Source: Nitrincola sp. (lineage in GTDB: Bacteria; Pseudomonadota; Gammaproteobacteria; Pseudomonadales; Balneatricaceae). Taken from it: a stretch of DNA of 57,221 bases. The notes under the pieces are model-generated. The model did no database searches. It saw nothing but the letters and a program-made list of their open reading frames with translations, and was not told where the DNA came from. The position numbers and the translations under genes are program-made. Each line of letters opens with the position of its first letter. Positions within the stretch are counted from its first letter, which is position 1. Location: NCBI GenBank assembly GCA_021208565.1, contig JAJOJN010000116.1, positions 1-57,221 on the forward strand. The letters are read 5' to 3'. Shown in pieces: positions 8,951-18,296 of the stretch.

Positions 8951-10607
8951 CTATTTCCTCGCACTTGATTCTGAAATCATCAAAGCTGTTTGCAAGGCGG
9001 CTTGTTGATAAGGCAATAGAATAACATCATCTTCGCGAAGACCTAATTCACTTTTTTGGACCCGACGATGCAACGTCACCGCAATTCTTCCTTCATACCC
9101 TTCAGCTCTTAGAGCGTCAATTAATATTTTATTGATTTGCTTTTCAGGAATTGTACTGACCACCCACTGAACTTTTTCAAAAGGAATAGACAACAGAAAT
9201 CCCGGATCTTCAGCATCTCCGTACAATACTTGAATATCATTAAGGGTCCACTTATTAATCACGATTGGGTCAAAGTCGATCCCGAGCACTTTATTACCCT
9301 TTTCCTTCAAGTCGAGTGCTAAGTTCTTACCTAGTCGACCTAATCCAAACACAACAATATTAGGACGATCAGTTGAATCTCCAGACTCTAAGCGCTCTTC
9401 TTGAAACGGCATTTTGCGCTCAAATAAACTGAGTACTGGAGCCAAAAAATCATATATTTTATGAGAGTAGATAATCATGTAGGTTGATGTGGCGATGGTG
9501 ATCAAAGCCACCAGCGTAATCAAACCGGCTGTTTCACCGCTTATATGGCCCAGCGCCAACCCCAATGCGGCCAGAATTAATGAAAACTCACTAATTTGAG
9601 CAACCGCTAGACCCGATAAAAAACCGGTTCTTTTACGAAAGCCCATCAGCCCCATTATCGTCAACACAATTAACGGGTTACCTATCAAGACAAATGCCGA
9701 CAGTAGCAGTGCCATAGGTAGCTGAATCCCTAAATCAGCAATATTGAGTTGTGATCCGAGTGAGATAAAAAAGAACAGTAATAAAAAATCTCTAACACTG
9801 GTCAAACGAGAACCAATAGCTTCTCGGTATTGAGAAGAGGCCAAGGCTATCCCACCAAGAAAAGCACCCACTTCTTTACTGAATCCAATAAGGTCACTGA
9901 ATGCCGCAAAACCCACTGCAAAGGCAATTGAAAAGAGAACAAGCAATTCCGTCGATGACGCGATGTAAATCAAAACTCTAGGCAGAACATATCGAATCAA
10001 CAGACCCACTAAAAGAATTAAAAAAAAGTCCTTTGAGAAAAACACTGAAAACTTCATAGCCAATATGGGTTTGTGCGCCAACGGCTCCGAATGCCGTGAT
10101 AACAATCATGGCAATCACCACCATAATGTCTTGCACGATTAAAAAGCCTATGGCTATCCGACCATGAAGAGAATCAATTTCACGTTTATCAGAGAGAAGT
10201 TTAACGATAATGATCGTGCTGGAAAAACTCATTGCAGCAGCGATATAGATAGCTGTCACGGTCTCCATACCAACGCCGAGACAGATCAGAAACACAAACA
10301 AAGTGGTGAAGGAAATCTGCCCGAGCCCCGTGGCGAGTGACACTGGCCCCATTGTCTTAATCAGGTGGAGATCTAACCGAAGCCCAACGACAAAGAGCAA
10401 AAGTGCAATCCCAAACTCCGCCAACAGCTCCATTGAGTAACTGTGCTCAACAACACCAAGCACTGCTGGCCCCAATAATATGCCAACCGCGATAAAAGCA
10501 ACAATCAATGGCTGCCTTAATCGAACAGAAACAAGTCCAATAGTCACAGCAACAGCCAACATTAGGGCGAATTCGTCAAACAGTGATAACTCAGACATAC
10601 CCAACAT
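8951..10607 (-). CDS. Kef-type CPA2 cation/proton antiporter with TrkA-N domain, frameshifted
   Basis: About 552 residues after removing one base from the A8 run at 10020-10027. The N-terminal Na_H_Exchanger domain of CPA2 type has about 12 membrane segments, including RQPLIVAFIAVGILLGP, LLFVVGLRLD, FSSTIIIVKLLSDKREID, IVQDIMVVIAM, GAFLGGIALA and AQISEFSLIL. A cytoplasmic TrkA-N nucleotide-binding domain follows: VVFGLGRLGKNLA, then D in LGIDFDP. This is the KefB/KefC/YbaL group. It lacks the long KefC C-terminal tail. I place the start at ATG 10607 or 10598, behind GGGGGGGAG. The frame stays open to 10721 but that extension looks like leader DNA. Divergent from the PII-like gene at 10833. 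Confidence 0.84.
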
Positions 10608-10832
10608 AACTCCCCCCCAACTGGCGATGGTGGTGACTAAAAATTTTAAAACAACACCTGAGATTGAGTTGTTTGTTATGTAAAAGTTTAAAAAAGAAAT
10701 ACAGCTTTTGACATATATCACTTTTTTGAATTAACAATACTTAGGCTAAAAGATGTTGAGTTAAAACAAATGACTAGACTGAAATCTATGCTAAGCTGAA
10801 ACCATAGACAGTGATGATTGGAGTAAATCGGT

Positions 10833-11180
10833 ATGCAATTCAAACTGGTTATGGCATTTGTTGATGCAGACAAAACTGACAAAGTCATGTCAGCCGCACG
10901 TCGTGCAGGTGCGACAGGTGCCACTATCGTGAATAATGCACAAGGCCAAGGTCTTCATAAGGTAATCGGCATACTCGGTTTTGAAGTGCTTGAACCTCGT
11001 GCAGTGATTCTTATCTTATGTGAAAGTCGACGAGCCGATCAGATTCTGGATGCCATCGTCAAAGCTGGCGAGATGGATGAGTCCTTGAGTACAGGGATTG
11101 CCATTCAAATTGATGTCGATAAAGCACTAGGGTTGCGAGAACACATCTCAGAATTAGAAAAACAAGTTCCCCTAGCATGA
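10833..11180 (+). CDS. PII-like protein 1 of the DUF1538 locus
   Basis: 115 residues, ATG preceded by TTGGAG. It has the ferredoxin-like PII fold pattern: beta-1 FKLVMAFVDADKTDKVMSAA, then GATGATIVNNAQGQG in the T-loop region, FEVLEPRAVILILC, an amphipathic helix ADQILDAIVKAG, and a B-loop-like STGIAIQIDVDKALGL. The T-loop is much shorter than in GlnB/GlnK and has no uridylylated tyrosine segment, and the usual T-G-x-x-G-D-G-K is replaced by TGIAIQID. It is therefore a PII-like protein, not GlnB. It starts a tight same-strand run (26-base gap to the DUF1538 gene) and is probably a trimeric regulator of that transporter, which is inference from context. Confidence 0.82.
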   Translation: MQFKLVMAFVDADKTDKVMSAARRAGATGATIVNNAQGQGLHKVIGILGFEVLEPRAVILILCESRRADQILDAIVKAGEMDESLSTGIAIQIDVDKALGLREHISELEKQVPLA

Positions 11181-11205
11181 CACCAAGATGAAAAAAGGAT
11201 GACCT

Positions 11206-12735
11206 TTGAAAGCGATTATTCTTCCCTTCGCTAAACAAGCGCGGGATAGCCTAAGAGACCTGATTCCCGTCCTTGTTGTGATGGCGTTCTTTCAGCTTAT
11301 CGTCATTCGACAGCCCCTACCTGACGGCATCAGCTTTCTAGATCTCTGGATAGCTTACTGGCGGTTTTATTCGGTCTCACGCTATTCATAAAAGGTCTTC
11401 AAATTGGCTTATTCCCTATGGGAGAGAGCCTTGCACATGCCTTTGCAAAAAAATCATCGGTCATCAGCTTACTGGTGTTTGCCTTTGCACTGGGTTTCGG
11501 AACCACTGTGGCAGAGCCTGCATTAATTGCTGTAGCGGGCAAAGCGGCGGAAGTCGTTTCAGGTGGCGGGATGATTGATTCATCAGCAACGGCTCAACAA
11601 AGATTTGCCCTTGAATTACGGCTTGTCGTAGCTGTCTCGGTTGGCAGTGCTGTGCTGTTAGGTGTTCTACGTATCCTTAAAGGCTGGCCTCTTCACTATT
11701 TGATTATTGGAGGCTATGTGATCGTCATGACACTGACCCTATTTGCACCTACTGAAATTGTTGGCATTGCTTACGACTCTGGAGGTGTAACAACTTCAAC
11801 GATCACCGTGCCACTCGTGACAGCATTGGGTGTTGGTTTGGCATCATCGATTAAAGGGCGAAACCCGATGTTAGATGGTTTTGGCTTGATTGCACTAGCC
11901 TCGGTAATGCCCATTATTTTTCGTTTTAAGTTATGGATTGATTCTTCTTTTAGGCGGCTTATGGAATTTTTAACCATTTTTTTTGAGTACCGCGTTTGAT
12001 ATTGCACCAATAATTGCCATCATTTTTGGCTTTCAATATTTGGTGATCCGCAAAAAGGTTAATCGACTTCCACAAGTCATACTTGGATTCGTACTCGTGC
12101 TGTTTGGATTGAGCCTATTCTTACTGGGGCTGGAAAAAGCGCTCTTCCCCATGGGCAGCATGATGGCCGAGCAACTGACCTCACCCAGTTTCCTTCCAGC
12201 ACTTGCAGAAGGAGCTCAACGCCACTGGAGTGATTACTATTGGGTGTACATCTTTGCATTTACTATTGGCGCGAGTACAACCATAGCAGAGCCTTCGTTG
12301 ATTGCGGTATCACTTAAAGCCGGCGAGATTTCCGGCGGCACCATCAATCCTTTTATTTTACGAGTAGCGGTTGCACTCGGCATGGCCATCGGAATCACTT
12401 TAGGCACCTGGCGAATCGTAATGGGCTTACCCTTACAAGGTTTTATCTTGGGTGCTTATTTACTGGTGATTTTCCAAACACTCCGCTCACCCAAAAGCAT
12501 CATTCCTTTGGCCTTTGATTCTGGTGGTGTAACCACCTCAACCATTACCGTCCCGATTATTGCCGCACTCGGCTTAGGACTGGCATCTTCAATACCCGGA
12601 AGAGATCCCTTGATGGACGGCTTTGGCATGATTGCCTTAGCCTGTCTTTTCCCAATTATTACCGTGATGGGATATGCACAAATTGCAGAGTGGCTTGAAA
12701 AACGTAACCGTTTAAGAAATGAGTCTCACACCTGA
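11206..12735 (+). CDS. DUF1538 membrane protein A (UmpAB-like putative Na+/H+ antiporter), frameshifted
   Basis: About 509 residues if four indels (near 11350, T5 at 11917-11921, and two compensating around 11968-11983) are repaired. TTG start with AAGGATG upstream. The protein is two tandem DUF1538 halves with five or six membrane segments each. Each half repeats the same signatures: LFPMG, an AEP-x-LIAV-x(3)-A-x-E-x-S-G segment, and [14 protein letters not shown] or [14 protein letters not shown] followed by ALG-x-GLASSI-x-GR and DGFG. From memory, DUF1538 pairs named UmpA/UmpB in Halomonas were reported as two-component Na+(Li+,K+)/H+ antiporters. Here two different two-repeat DUF1538 proteins alternate with PII-like and CBS proteins. 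The in-frame TAA near 11972 could mark a real split into two genes, but the flanking T-runs make an artefact likelier. Confidence 0.78.
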
Positions 12736-12750
12736 CTCTAGGAGAAAAAA

Positions 12751-13107
12751 ATGCGCTTTAAACTGATTTTAGCGTTTGTCGATGATGATAAAACGGATGC
12801 TCTTTTAGATGCGGCTAGGGATGCTGGTGCCACAGGAGCCACTATTATTAATAATGCGCGTGGGGAAGGGCTCAAAAAAACTCGTGGAGTTTTTGGGCTC
12901 GAAATTACCAGTAGTCGTGATGTGCTTCTTTTATTGGTGGAAGAACATCGCTGTAGAAAAATTTTAGAAAAAATTGCCGAAGTGGGTGAATTTGATGACA
13001 CACCTGGAACAGGAATCGCCCTTCAACTCGATGTTGAAGACGCACTGGGGGTTAAACATCAAATCACTTCGATTGCTAAGCATTTTGAATCTAGCCAGGA
13101 GAGCTAA
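12751..13107 (+). CDS. PII-like protein 2 of the DUF1538 locus
   Basis: 118 residues, ATG behind AGGAG. Clear paralog of the protein at 10833: FKLILAFVDDDKTDALLDAA, GATGATIINNARGEG, FGLEITSSRDVLLLLV and GTGIALQLDVEDALGV line up block for block. It has the same short T-loop and the same altered B-loop. It lies 15 bases after DUF1538 protein A and 2 bases before a CBS gene, so it is in the same transcript. Two related but different PII-like chains flanking one transporter could form homo- or hetero-trimers. Confidence 0.82.
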   Translation: MRFKLILAFVDDDKTDALLDAARDAGATGATIINNARGEGLKKTRGVFGLEITSSRDVLLLLVEEHRCRKILEKIAEVGEFDDTPGTGIALQLDVEDALGVKHQITSIAKHFESSQES

Positions 13108-13109
13108 TC

Positions 13110-13514
13110 ATGACGTCCTCTTCTCATAAAGTGGTAGCTGATGTAATGAACCAGCACTTTCATCTGGTTGATGGCTTAGTTACCGTTGCCGATGCTGTTA
13201 AGCTGATGCAACAAACCCATGCACAAGTGTTAATTATCGAAAAACGTGATGCTCTAGATGAATACGGCATAGTACTCTTATCCGATATTGCGAAAAAAGT
13301 ATTGGCTCGCAACCTTTCGCCTGATCGCGTAAACATCTATGAAATCATGTCTAAGCCTGCGCTGACCATTAAGAGCCAAATGCAGATACGTTTTTGCGCA
13401 CGCTTATTTGATAAGTTTGGCCTAACCATGGCACCGGTAGTCAATAAAGAAGATGAAATCATTGGCGTTATTAACTATGATGACCTCGTTTTAAGCGGGC
13501 TTACAAACCTTTAA
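13110..13514 (+). CDS. CBS-pair protein 1 of the DUF1538 locus
   Basis: 134 residues, ATG 13110 behind AGGAG. It consists of two CBS motifs and nothing else: VVADVMNQHFHLVDGLVTV with YGIVLLSDIAKKV, then IYEIMSKPALTI with IIGVINYDDLVLSG. CBS pairs bind adenine nucleotides (AMP, ATP, c-di-AMP, SAM) and gate transporters and enzymes. It sits two bases downstream of the PII-like gene and 48 bases before the second DUF1538 gene, so it is probably a second nucleotide-sensing partner of these membrane proteins. Confidence 0.83.
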   Translation: MTSSSHKVVADVMNQHFHLVDGLVTVADAVKLMQQTHAQVLIIEKRDALDEYGIVLLSDIAKKVLARNLSPDRVNIYEIMSKPALTIKSQMQIRFCARLFDKFGLTMAPVVNKEDEIIGVINYDDLVLSGLTNL

Positions 13515-13562
13515 TCTTCCAACCCGTCTACAACTGATGACTATTATGTTGGCGAGGATGTT

Positions 13563-15052
13563 TTGCTGTATCTAAAAAGCTTTTCCCACGCATTTTTGCA
13601 TGCACTCAAGAATTTACTACCGATTCTTGTGGTTGTGCTGTTTTTCCAAATCGCCATCCTACAACAGATACCCGACAACAGCTTAAGCATGGCCTTCGGC
13701 TTGTTAATTGTAGCCGTTGGTGTAGCACTTTTTTTTACAAGGACTTGAGCTCAGTATTTTTCCTGTAGGTAAGAGCTTATCTAACCAATTTGCCAAAAAA
13801 GGCTCTGTACCTGTCTTGTTAAGCTTTGGGTTTGCCTTAGGTTTTTCTGCTGTGATAGCTGAACCTGCTTTGATCGCTGTCGCTAGTCAAGCGCAAGAGA
13901 TTAGTGAAGGTAGGATTGATGCCTTAGTACTGAGATTGCTTGTCGCCACTTCTGTAGGGCTGGTGATTGCCTTGGGTGTTTTTCGAATAATTTTTGGACA
14001 CCCCATACACTGGTACATGATTATTGGCTATCTCACTGTGGTCGGCGTGACCTTTTTTTGCCCCTGAGGAAATTGTTGGTTTAGCTTATGACTCAGGCGG
14101 TGTAACCACTAACATCGTTACCGTTCCTTTAATTGCCGCGCTGGGTATTGGTCTGGCTTCGTCGATTCGCGGGCGAAATCCACTTATCGATGGTTTTGGT
14201 CTCGTCGCGTTAGCCGTGATGGTGCCGATGATCAGCGTTCAACTCTATGGTATTTTCGTCTACTCTGTCGACGTTGATAGCACTGCAGCCATCATGATTA
14301 GTAGCGCAGAACAGGCGGTCAGACATCCCGTGGTTCAAGGTCTACTGGATCTGCTCACCATGTTTCGTGACGTACTTCCCATTCTGATCACTATTCTTTT
14401 CTTCCAATACATCGTGCTGAAAAGACCGCTTTCTAATCCACCCAAGATCGCTTTTGGCTTTTTGCTGGTGATAGTAGGGCTCTATGCCTTTGTGGTGGGT
14501 TTAAAAATTGGACTCTTCCCCATTGGCACCAGCATGGCCGAACAGCTGATCAATCTGAATAGCTTCGCCTTTATTTATCTGTTTGCCTTCATGATCGGTT
14601 TTGCCACAACCATGGCGGAACCCGCTTTAATTGCGGTAGGTCAACAAGCCGAAGAAGCCGCTTCAGGTAGAATTAAGGGCAATATGATTCGTATTCTTGT
14701 GGCTGTCGGTGTTGCAATAGGCATCACCATCGGTGTGTTTAGACTGATAAGCGGTGGCTCAATTCATTATTTTATTATTGGTGGTTACACACTAGTGATT
14801 TTGCTAACAGCACTGTGCCCCAAGTATATCGTTGCACTGGCTTTCGATCTCGGTGGTGTAACGACTTCCGAAGTTACGGTTCCCTTAGTCACCGCATTGG
14901 GTATTGGTTTAGCGACCCATATTGAGGGACGAAACGTACTGATTGATGGCTTTGGTTTAATCGCCTTCGCTTCCATTTTCCCAATAGTCACCGTGATGTG
15001 TTATGCCATCATTGTTGACTGGTTGAATAAATTCAATAGGAAAGTTATATGA
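13563..15052 (+). CDS. DUF1538 membrane protein B, frameshifted
   Basis: About 496 residues after removing one base from T8 (13729-13736) and one from T7 (14053-14059). TTG start behind GGCGAGGA. It has two DUF1538 halves as in protein A: SIFPVGKSL and [32 protein letters not shown] and [34 protein letters not shown] and FDLGGVTTSEVTVP, each followed by ALGIGLA and a GRN motif. The last repeat departs from the others (DLGG for DSGG and TSE for TST/TN), which may mark different roles for the two halves. The loop between halves, around residue 235-255, is predicted outside the membrane. The stop overlaps the next PII-like start by four bases. Confidence 0.78.
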
Positions 15053-15402
15053 AATTCTCTGTTCTTGCCGCGATTGTTTCAGAAGACTATGAGCAAAAAG
15101 TCATCGATGCTTCACGAGAGCTAGGTGCAGGCGGCATCACCCTGTTATCCGGGCGTGGAATTGGCAACAACGCCAAGAAAACCTTTTTTGGCATGACTTA
15201 TGAGGGTAGTCAATCGATTATCATCATGGTGTTAGAGAAGGGTTTATCTTTAGAGATCCTCAAAGCCATTCAAAATCTCATCATGGATAAAGAGAACAAT
15301 GACTCTCATGGCGTTGTCTTTACCATACCGCTAGAGCATTTGGGTGGCATAGATCTCTCGCAATTAGCCAAATTTGAACAACACCTTAAAGACACACTAT
15401 AA
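15049..15402 (+). CDS. PII-like protein 3 of the DUF1538 locus
   Basis: 117 residues, start overlapping the DUF1538-B stop (ATGA), so translation is coupled. It keeps the PII-like fold (KFSVLAAIVSEDYEQKVIDAS, FGMTYEGSQSIIIMVLEKG, VVFTIPLEHLGGI) but is more diverged than copies 1 and 2. The T-loop region GGITLLSGRGIGNNAKKTF differs, and the strand-4 region has no GTGIA motif. One PII-like protein thus travels tightly with each DUF1538 gene, and copy 1 is the extra one. Confidence 0.78.
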   Translation: MKFSVLAAIVSEDYEQKVIDASRELGAGGITLLSGRGIGNNAKKTFFGMTYEGSQSIIIMVLEKGLSLEILKAIQNLIMDKENNDSHGVVFTIPLEHLGGIDLSQLAKFEQHLKDTL

Positions 15403-15417
15403 AGAGGATAGCATTCC

Positions 15418-15804
15418 ATGCTGGTCAATGACGTCATGATCACCCAAGTTGTCACTGTTTCGCCCTTTGCTACCTTGCGTCAGGCGCTAAGTTTGATGAA
15501 GCAGCATCAGCTTAAATCACTCGTGGTGGAAAAAAACCTCCGACCACGATGCCTATGGTTTGATCACCTATACGAACATTATGAAAACAGTGGTGGCAGA
15601 AAGTGGTGATATTGACTTGATCAATGTCTATGATATCTGTGCTAAACCGGTAATCACTGTGGGTAAGAGCTTATCCGTAAAACATGTCGCCAGCCTGATG
15701 ACGACCCATAGGTTAAGCGCGTAGTAGTAGTAGAAGACAATCATATGATCGGCTTGGTTTGCATGAATGACATCGTGCAGAACATTATGGAAACGATCGA
15801 ATAA
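15418..15804 (+). CDS. CBS-pair protein 2 of the DUF1538 locus, frameshifted
   Basis: About 128 residues after removing one base from A7 (15530-15536) and adding one near 15720. CBS repeat 1: VNDVMITQVVTVSPFATLRQAL to YGLITYTNIMKTVV. CBS repeat 2: VYDICAKPVITVGKSLSV to MIGLVCMNDIVQNI. It parallels the CBS protein at 13110 and closes the second DUF1538-PII-CBS cassette. About 80 bases separate it from lipA. Confidence 0.75.
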
Positions 15805-15886
15805 ACAATAGACTCCATGGCGTTGGACTTCAAAACCCGATTTCGAGAGAATGTGACAAAGATAAACATGTGGAGTGCAGCACTCA

Positions 15887-16932
15887 ATGAGTAAACATGA
15901 AAACCGCATCTCTAGCGGACAAAAATTTCGTAACGAATTAGGCATTGCCGCCATTAAAGATGGTATTAAGCAATCGCATAATTCCACGCCCGAAATTTAC
16001 ACTCGCAAACCTGAGTGGCTGCGCGCCAAGATGCCGGGCGGTGAACGTTTCAATGACGTTATGCGAAACGTAACTGAACATAAACTCAGCACTGTCTGCC
16101 AAGAAGCACATTGCCCTAACATTGGTGAATGCTGGAACTCCGGCACGGCGACGATTATGCTGATGGGTTCTGTCTGTACCCGAGCATGCAAATTTTGTGC
16201 GGTTGATACCGGCAACCCCAAAGGCTGGCTCGATAAGGATGAGCCAGAGAATACGGCTAAATCTGTCGAGTTAATGGCGCTGAGATATATTGTGCTGACC
16301 TCGGTAGATCGTGATGATCTTGATGATGGCGGGGCTGCTCATTATGCGGCTTGCATTTCGGCCATTAAAGCCAAAACACCTGACGTCATCGTCGAAGCCC
16401 TAACACCTGACTTTGACGGTGTTGAAGCGAATATCGAAAAAGTTCTCGATTCCGGTCTTGAAGTCTTTGCTCAAAATATCGAAACCGTTCGTCGATTGAC
16501 TCACCCTGTTCGTGACATTCGCGCAGGCTATGAAAAAAACACTTCGAGTGCTGGAATATGCCAAGCAGTATCGCCCTGATGTGATTACCAAGACCAGCAT
16601 CATGGTCGGCTTGGGTGAAACCGATGAAGAGATTTATGAGACTTTTGATGATTTGCGCGCCATCGGGGTCGATATCGTCACCTTAGGTCAATATTTACGC
16701 CCAACTAAAAATCACTTACCGGTTGAGCGTTACGTCACCCCAGAAGAGTTCAATATCTATCGTGAAGTGGGATTGGAAAAAGGATTTATGGAAGTACCTT
16801 CTGGTCCAAATGGTTCGCTCTAGTTATCGTGCCGATCGAGTGTTTGAGAAGAACAATTTGGGCTTAGCAGCTCCTGGTGAAGTGCCAGTCAGCAAAAATC
16901 CAAATCAAATCACCTTAAAACAAATCGGTTAA
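15887..16932 (+). CDS. lipA: lipoyl synthase LipA, frameshifted
   Basis: About 347 residues after removing one base from A7 (16533-16539) and one near 16808. The radical-SAM motif C-T-R-A-C-K-F-C binds the SAM cluster. The auxiliary cluster ligands are in [12 protein letters not shown], and the C-terminal R-S-S-Y serine ligand is present once the second indel is repaired. It inserts two sulphurs into octanoyl chains on lipoyl domains. Start ATG 15887 (MSKHEN) with TGGAG 11 bases upstream; an in-frame GTG at 15875 is an alternative. lipB lies nearby on the opposite strand with the ferredoxin gene fdxA between. Loss of lipA would disable pyruvate dehydrogenase, so the breaks are most likely sequence errors. 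Confidence 0.93.
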
Positions 16933-16940
16933 AGGTGTTA

Positions 16941-16974
16941 TGAAGCGGGTCGTTAAGTCTGACGACCCGCTTCA
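16941..16974. terminator. bidirectional hairpin terminator between lipA and fdxA
   Basis: A perfect 13-bp stem: TGAAGCGGGTCGT (16941-16953) and its complement (16962-16974), with an 8-base loop. It lies between convergent lipA and fdxA. There is no strong U-run on either strand, so it may slow or stabilise transcript ends more than terminate alone. Confidence 0.7.
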
Positions 16975-16988
16975 GTGAATGCTACAGG

Positions 16989-17312
16989 TTAACGAATCAG
17001 TTCGTGACGCTTACCCGCCACACCATTCTGCTCATCTGCACCCTCTAATGGATCTTTACGCTGAGTGATATTAGGCCAAATTTCGGCTAGCTCTGCATTT
17101 ATCTTGATAAACTCTAACTGATCCTCAGGTACTTCGTCATCACATGCAATCGCGTCTGCAGGACATTCTGAAACACACAATGCACAATCAATACACTCGT
17201 CGGGGTGAATAACCAAAAAGTTAGGCCCTTCGTAGAAGCAATCTACTGGGCAAACATCTACGCAATCTGTGTATTTACATTTTATGCAGTTTTCGAGAAC
17301 AACAAATGCCAT
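16989..17312 (-). CDS. fdxA: seven-iron ferredoxin FdxA
   Basis: 107 residues, the normal FdxA length. The first cluster ligands lie in [18 protein letters not shown] and the second in [15 protein letters not shown], as in bacterial [3Fe-4S][4Fe-4S] ferredoxins. The C-terminal extension ([17 protein letters not shown]) is typical of the family. It carries low-potential electrons in the cytoplasm. It is placed between lipA and lipB, and LipA needs reduced electron donors, so a link is possible but unproven. Confidence 0.93.
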   Translation of the reverse strand: MAFVVLENCIKCKYTDCVDVCPVDCFYEGPNFLVIHPDECIDCALCVSECPADAIACDDEVPEDQLEFIKINAELAEIWPNITQRKDPLEGADEQNGVAGKRHELIR

Positions 17313-17377
17313 GACGGTCTCTTCTGAGGTAAATGTTCTTTTTGTCGATATTATCTAGTTAATATCGAGAACATAGG

Positions 17378-18007
17378 TTAGTCATGCTCGACCTGTTGAT
17401 AGCCAAGCTGTTTAACCAAGTAATTTAGTAGGATTTTACCCAAGGTGTCAATATCGGAATTAGGTGAGAAGTCTTTTACCTGTGTCATTTGCATACCTGC
17501 GTAGCCACAAGGATTAATCTGTAAAAAAGGATTCAAGTCCATATCGACGTTGAGCGCCAAACCATGAAAAGAGCATCCACGCCTGACCCTAAGTCCCAAA
17601 GAGGCAATTTTTCGACCATCCACATAGACGCCAGGGGCGTCATCTTTTGCATGAGCTTTGACGTCTAAAGACGCCAATAGGTCGATGACGGCATTTTCCA
17701 TCAGCGTCACAACATCTCGAACACCCAGCTTTCGCCGACGGAGATCCAGCAGTAGATAGATCACCAACTGTCCTGGACCATGATAGGTAATTTGACCACC
17801 ACGATCTGTCTGAACAACTGGAATATTTCCAGGATTTAATAAATGCTCAGGTTTTCCAGCTTGTCCCTGGGTGAATACGGGATGATGCTGCAACAACCAG
17901 ATCTCATCTGGTGTTGCTTCATCTCGTTCGTTGGTAAAGGTTTGCATCTGTTGCCAAACGGGTTCGTATGGCTGCAACCCCAGACGCCTAACAATAAGCT
18001 CGGTCAA
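17378..18007 (-). CDS. lipB: octanoyl-[ACP]:protein octanoyltransferase LipB
   Basis: 209 residues, intact. Motifs: [18 protein letters not shown], catalytic Lys in [11 protein letters not shown], and catalytic Cys in NPCGYAGM. It transfers octanoate from acyl carrier protein to lipoyl domains, the step before LipA. Its start follows the ybeD stop with no gap (18007/18008), so the two are coupled. It ends the long minus-strand operon that begins at proA. Confidence 0.95.
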   Translation of the reverse strand: MTELIVRRLGLQPYEPVWQQMQTFTNERDEATPDEIWLLQHHPVFTQGQAGKPEHLLNPGNIPVVQTDRGGQITYHGPGQLVIYLLLDLRRRKLGVRDVVTLMENAVIDLLASLDVKAHAKDDAPGVYVDGRKIASLGLRVRRGCSFHGLALNVDMDLNPFLQINPCGYAGMQMTQVKDFSPNSDIDTLGKILLNYLVKQLGYQQVEHD

Positions 18008-18283
18008 TTAAAGCACCATATGGACACGACCCGAGGCTTTCAGTTTTTCAAACATTAACTTCAACTGATCCTCACCTGTGGCCGTCATCATCAGTCTCAC
18101 TGATCGAAAACGACCATTTCGACTGTCTTGTACGCTGACTTTTTGTTCATCTAGGTCAGGATCAAAACCTTTAACGGTTTGCACAACAAATGCCATGAAG
18201 TCATCAGCATTGTCTCCCACGACTTTGATGGGATAATCCGCGCAAGGAAATTCAATTTTGGGTGCCTCAGGTGTATCTGTCAT
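18008..18283 (-). CDS. ybeD: YbeD family protein (DUF493)
   Basis: 91 residues, with the family's FPCADYPIKVVG near the start, a central F-x-x-x-V motif, and R-F-R-S-V-R-L-M before the last helix. Small ACT-like alpha/beta protein of unclear function, conserved beside lipB in gammaproteobacteria. It sits between dacA and lipB in the same transcript. Confidence 0.9.
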   Translation of the reverse strand: MTDTPEAPKIEFPCADYPIKVVGDNADDFMAFVVQTVKGFDPDLDEQKVSVQDSRNGRFRSVRLMMTATGEDQLKLMFEKLKASGRVHMVL

Positions 18284-18296
18284 CTAACTTATCGCT

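Noticed and set aside
10833-15402. PII-like genes as glnB/glnK of nitrogen control.
   Set aside because: No amtB or glnA next to them, the T-loop is short and the uridylylation site is absent.
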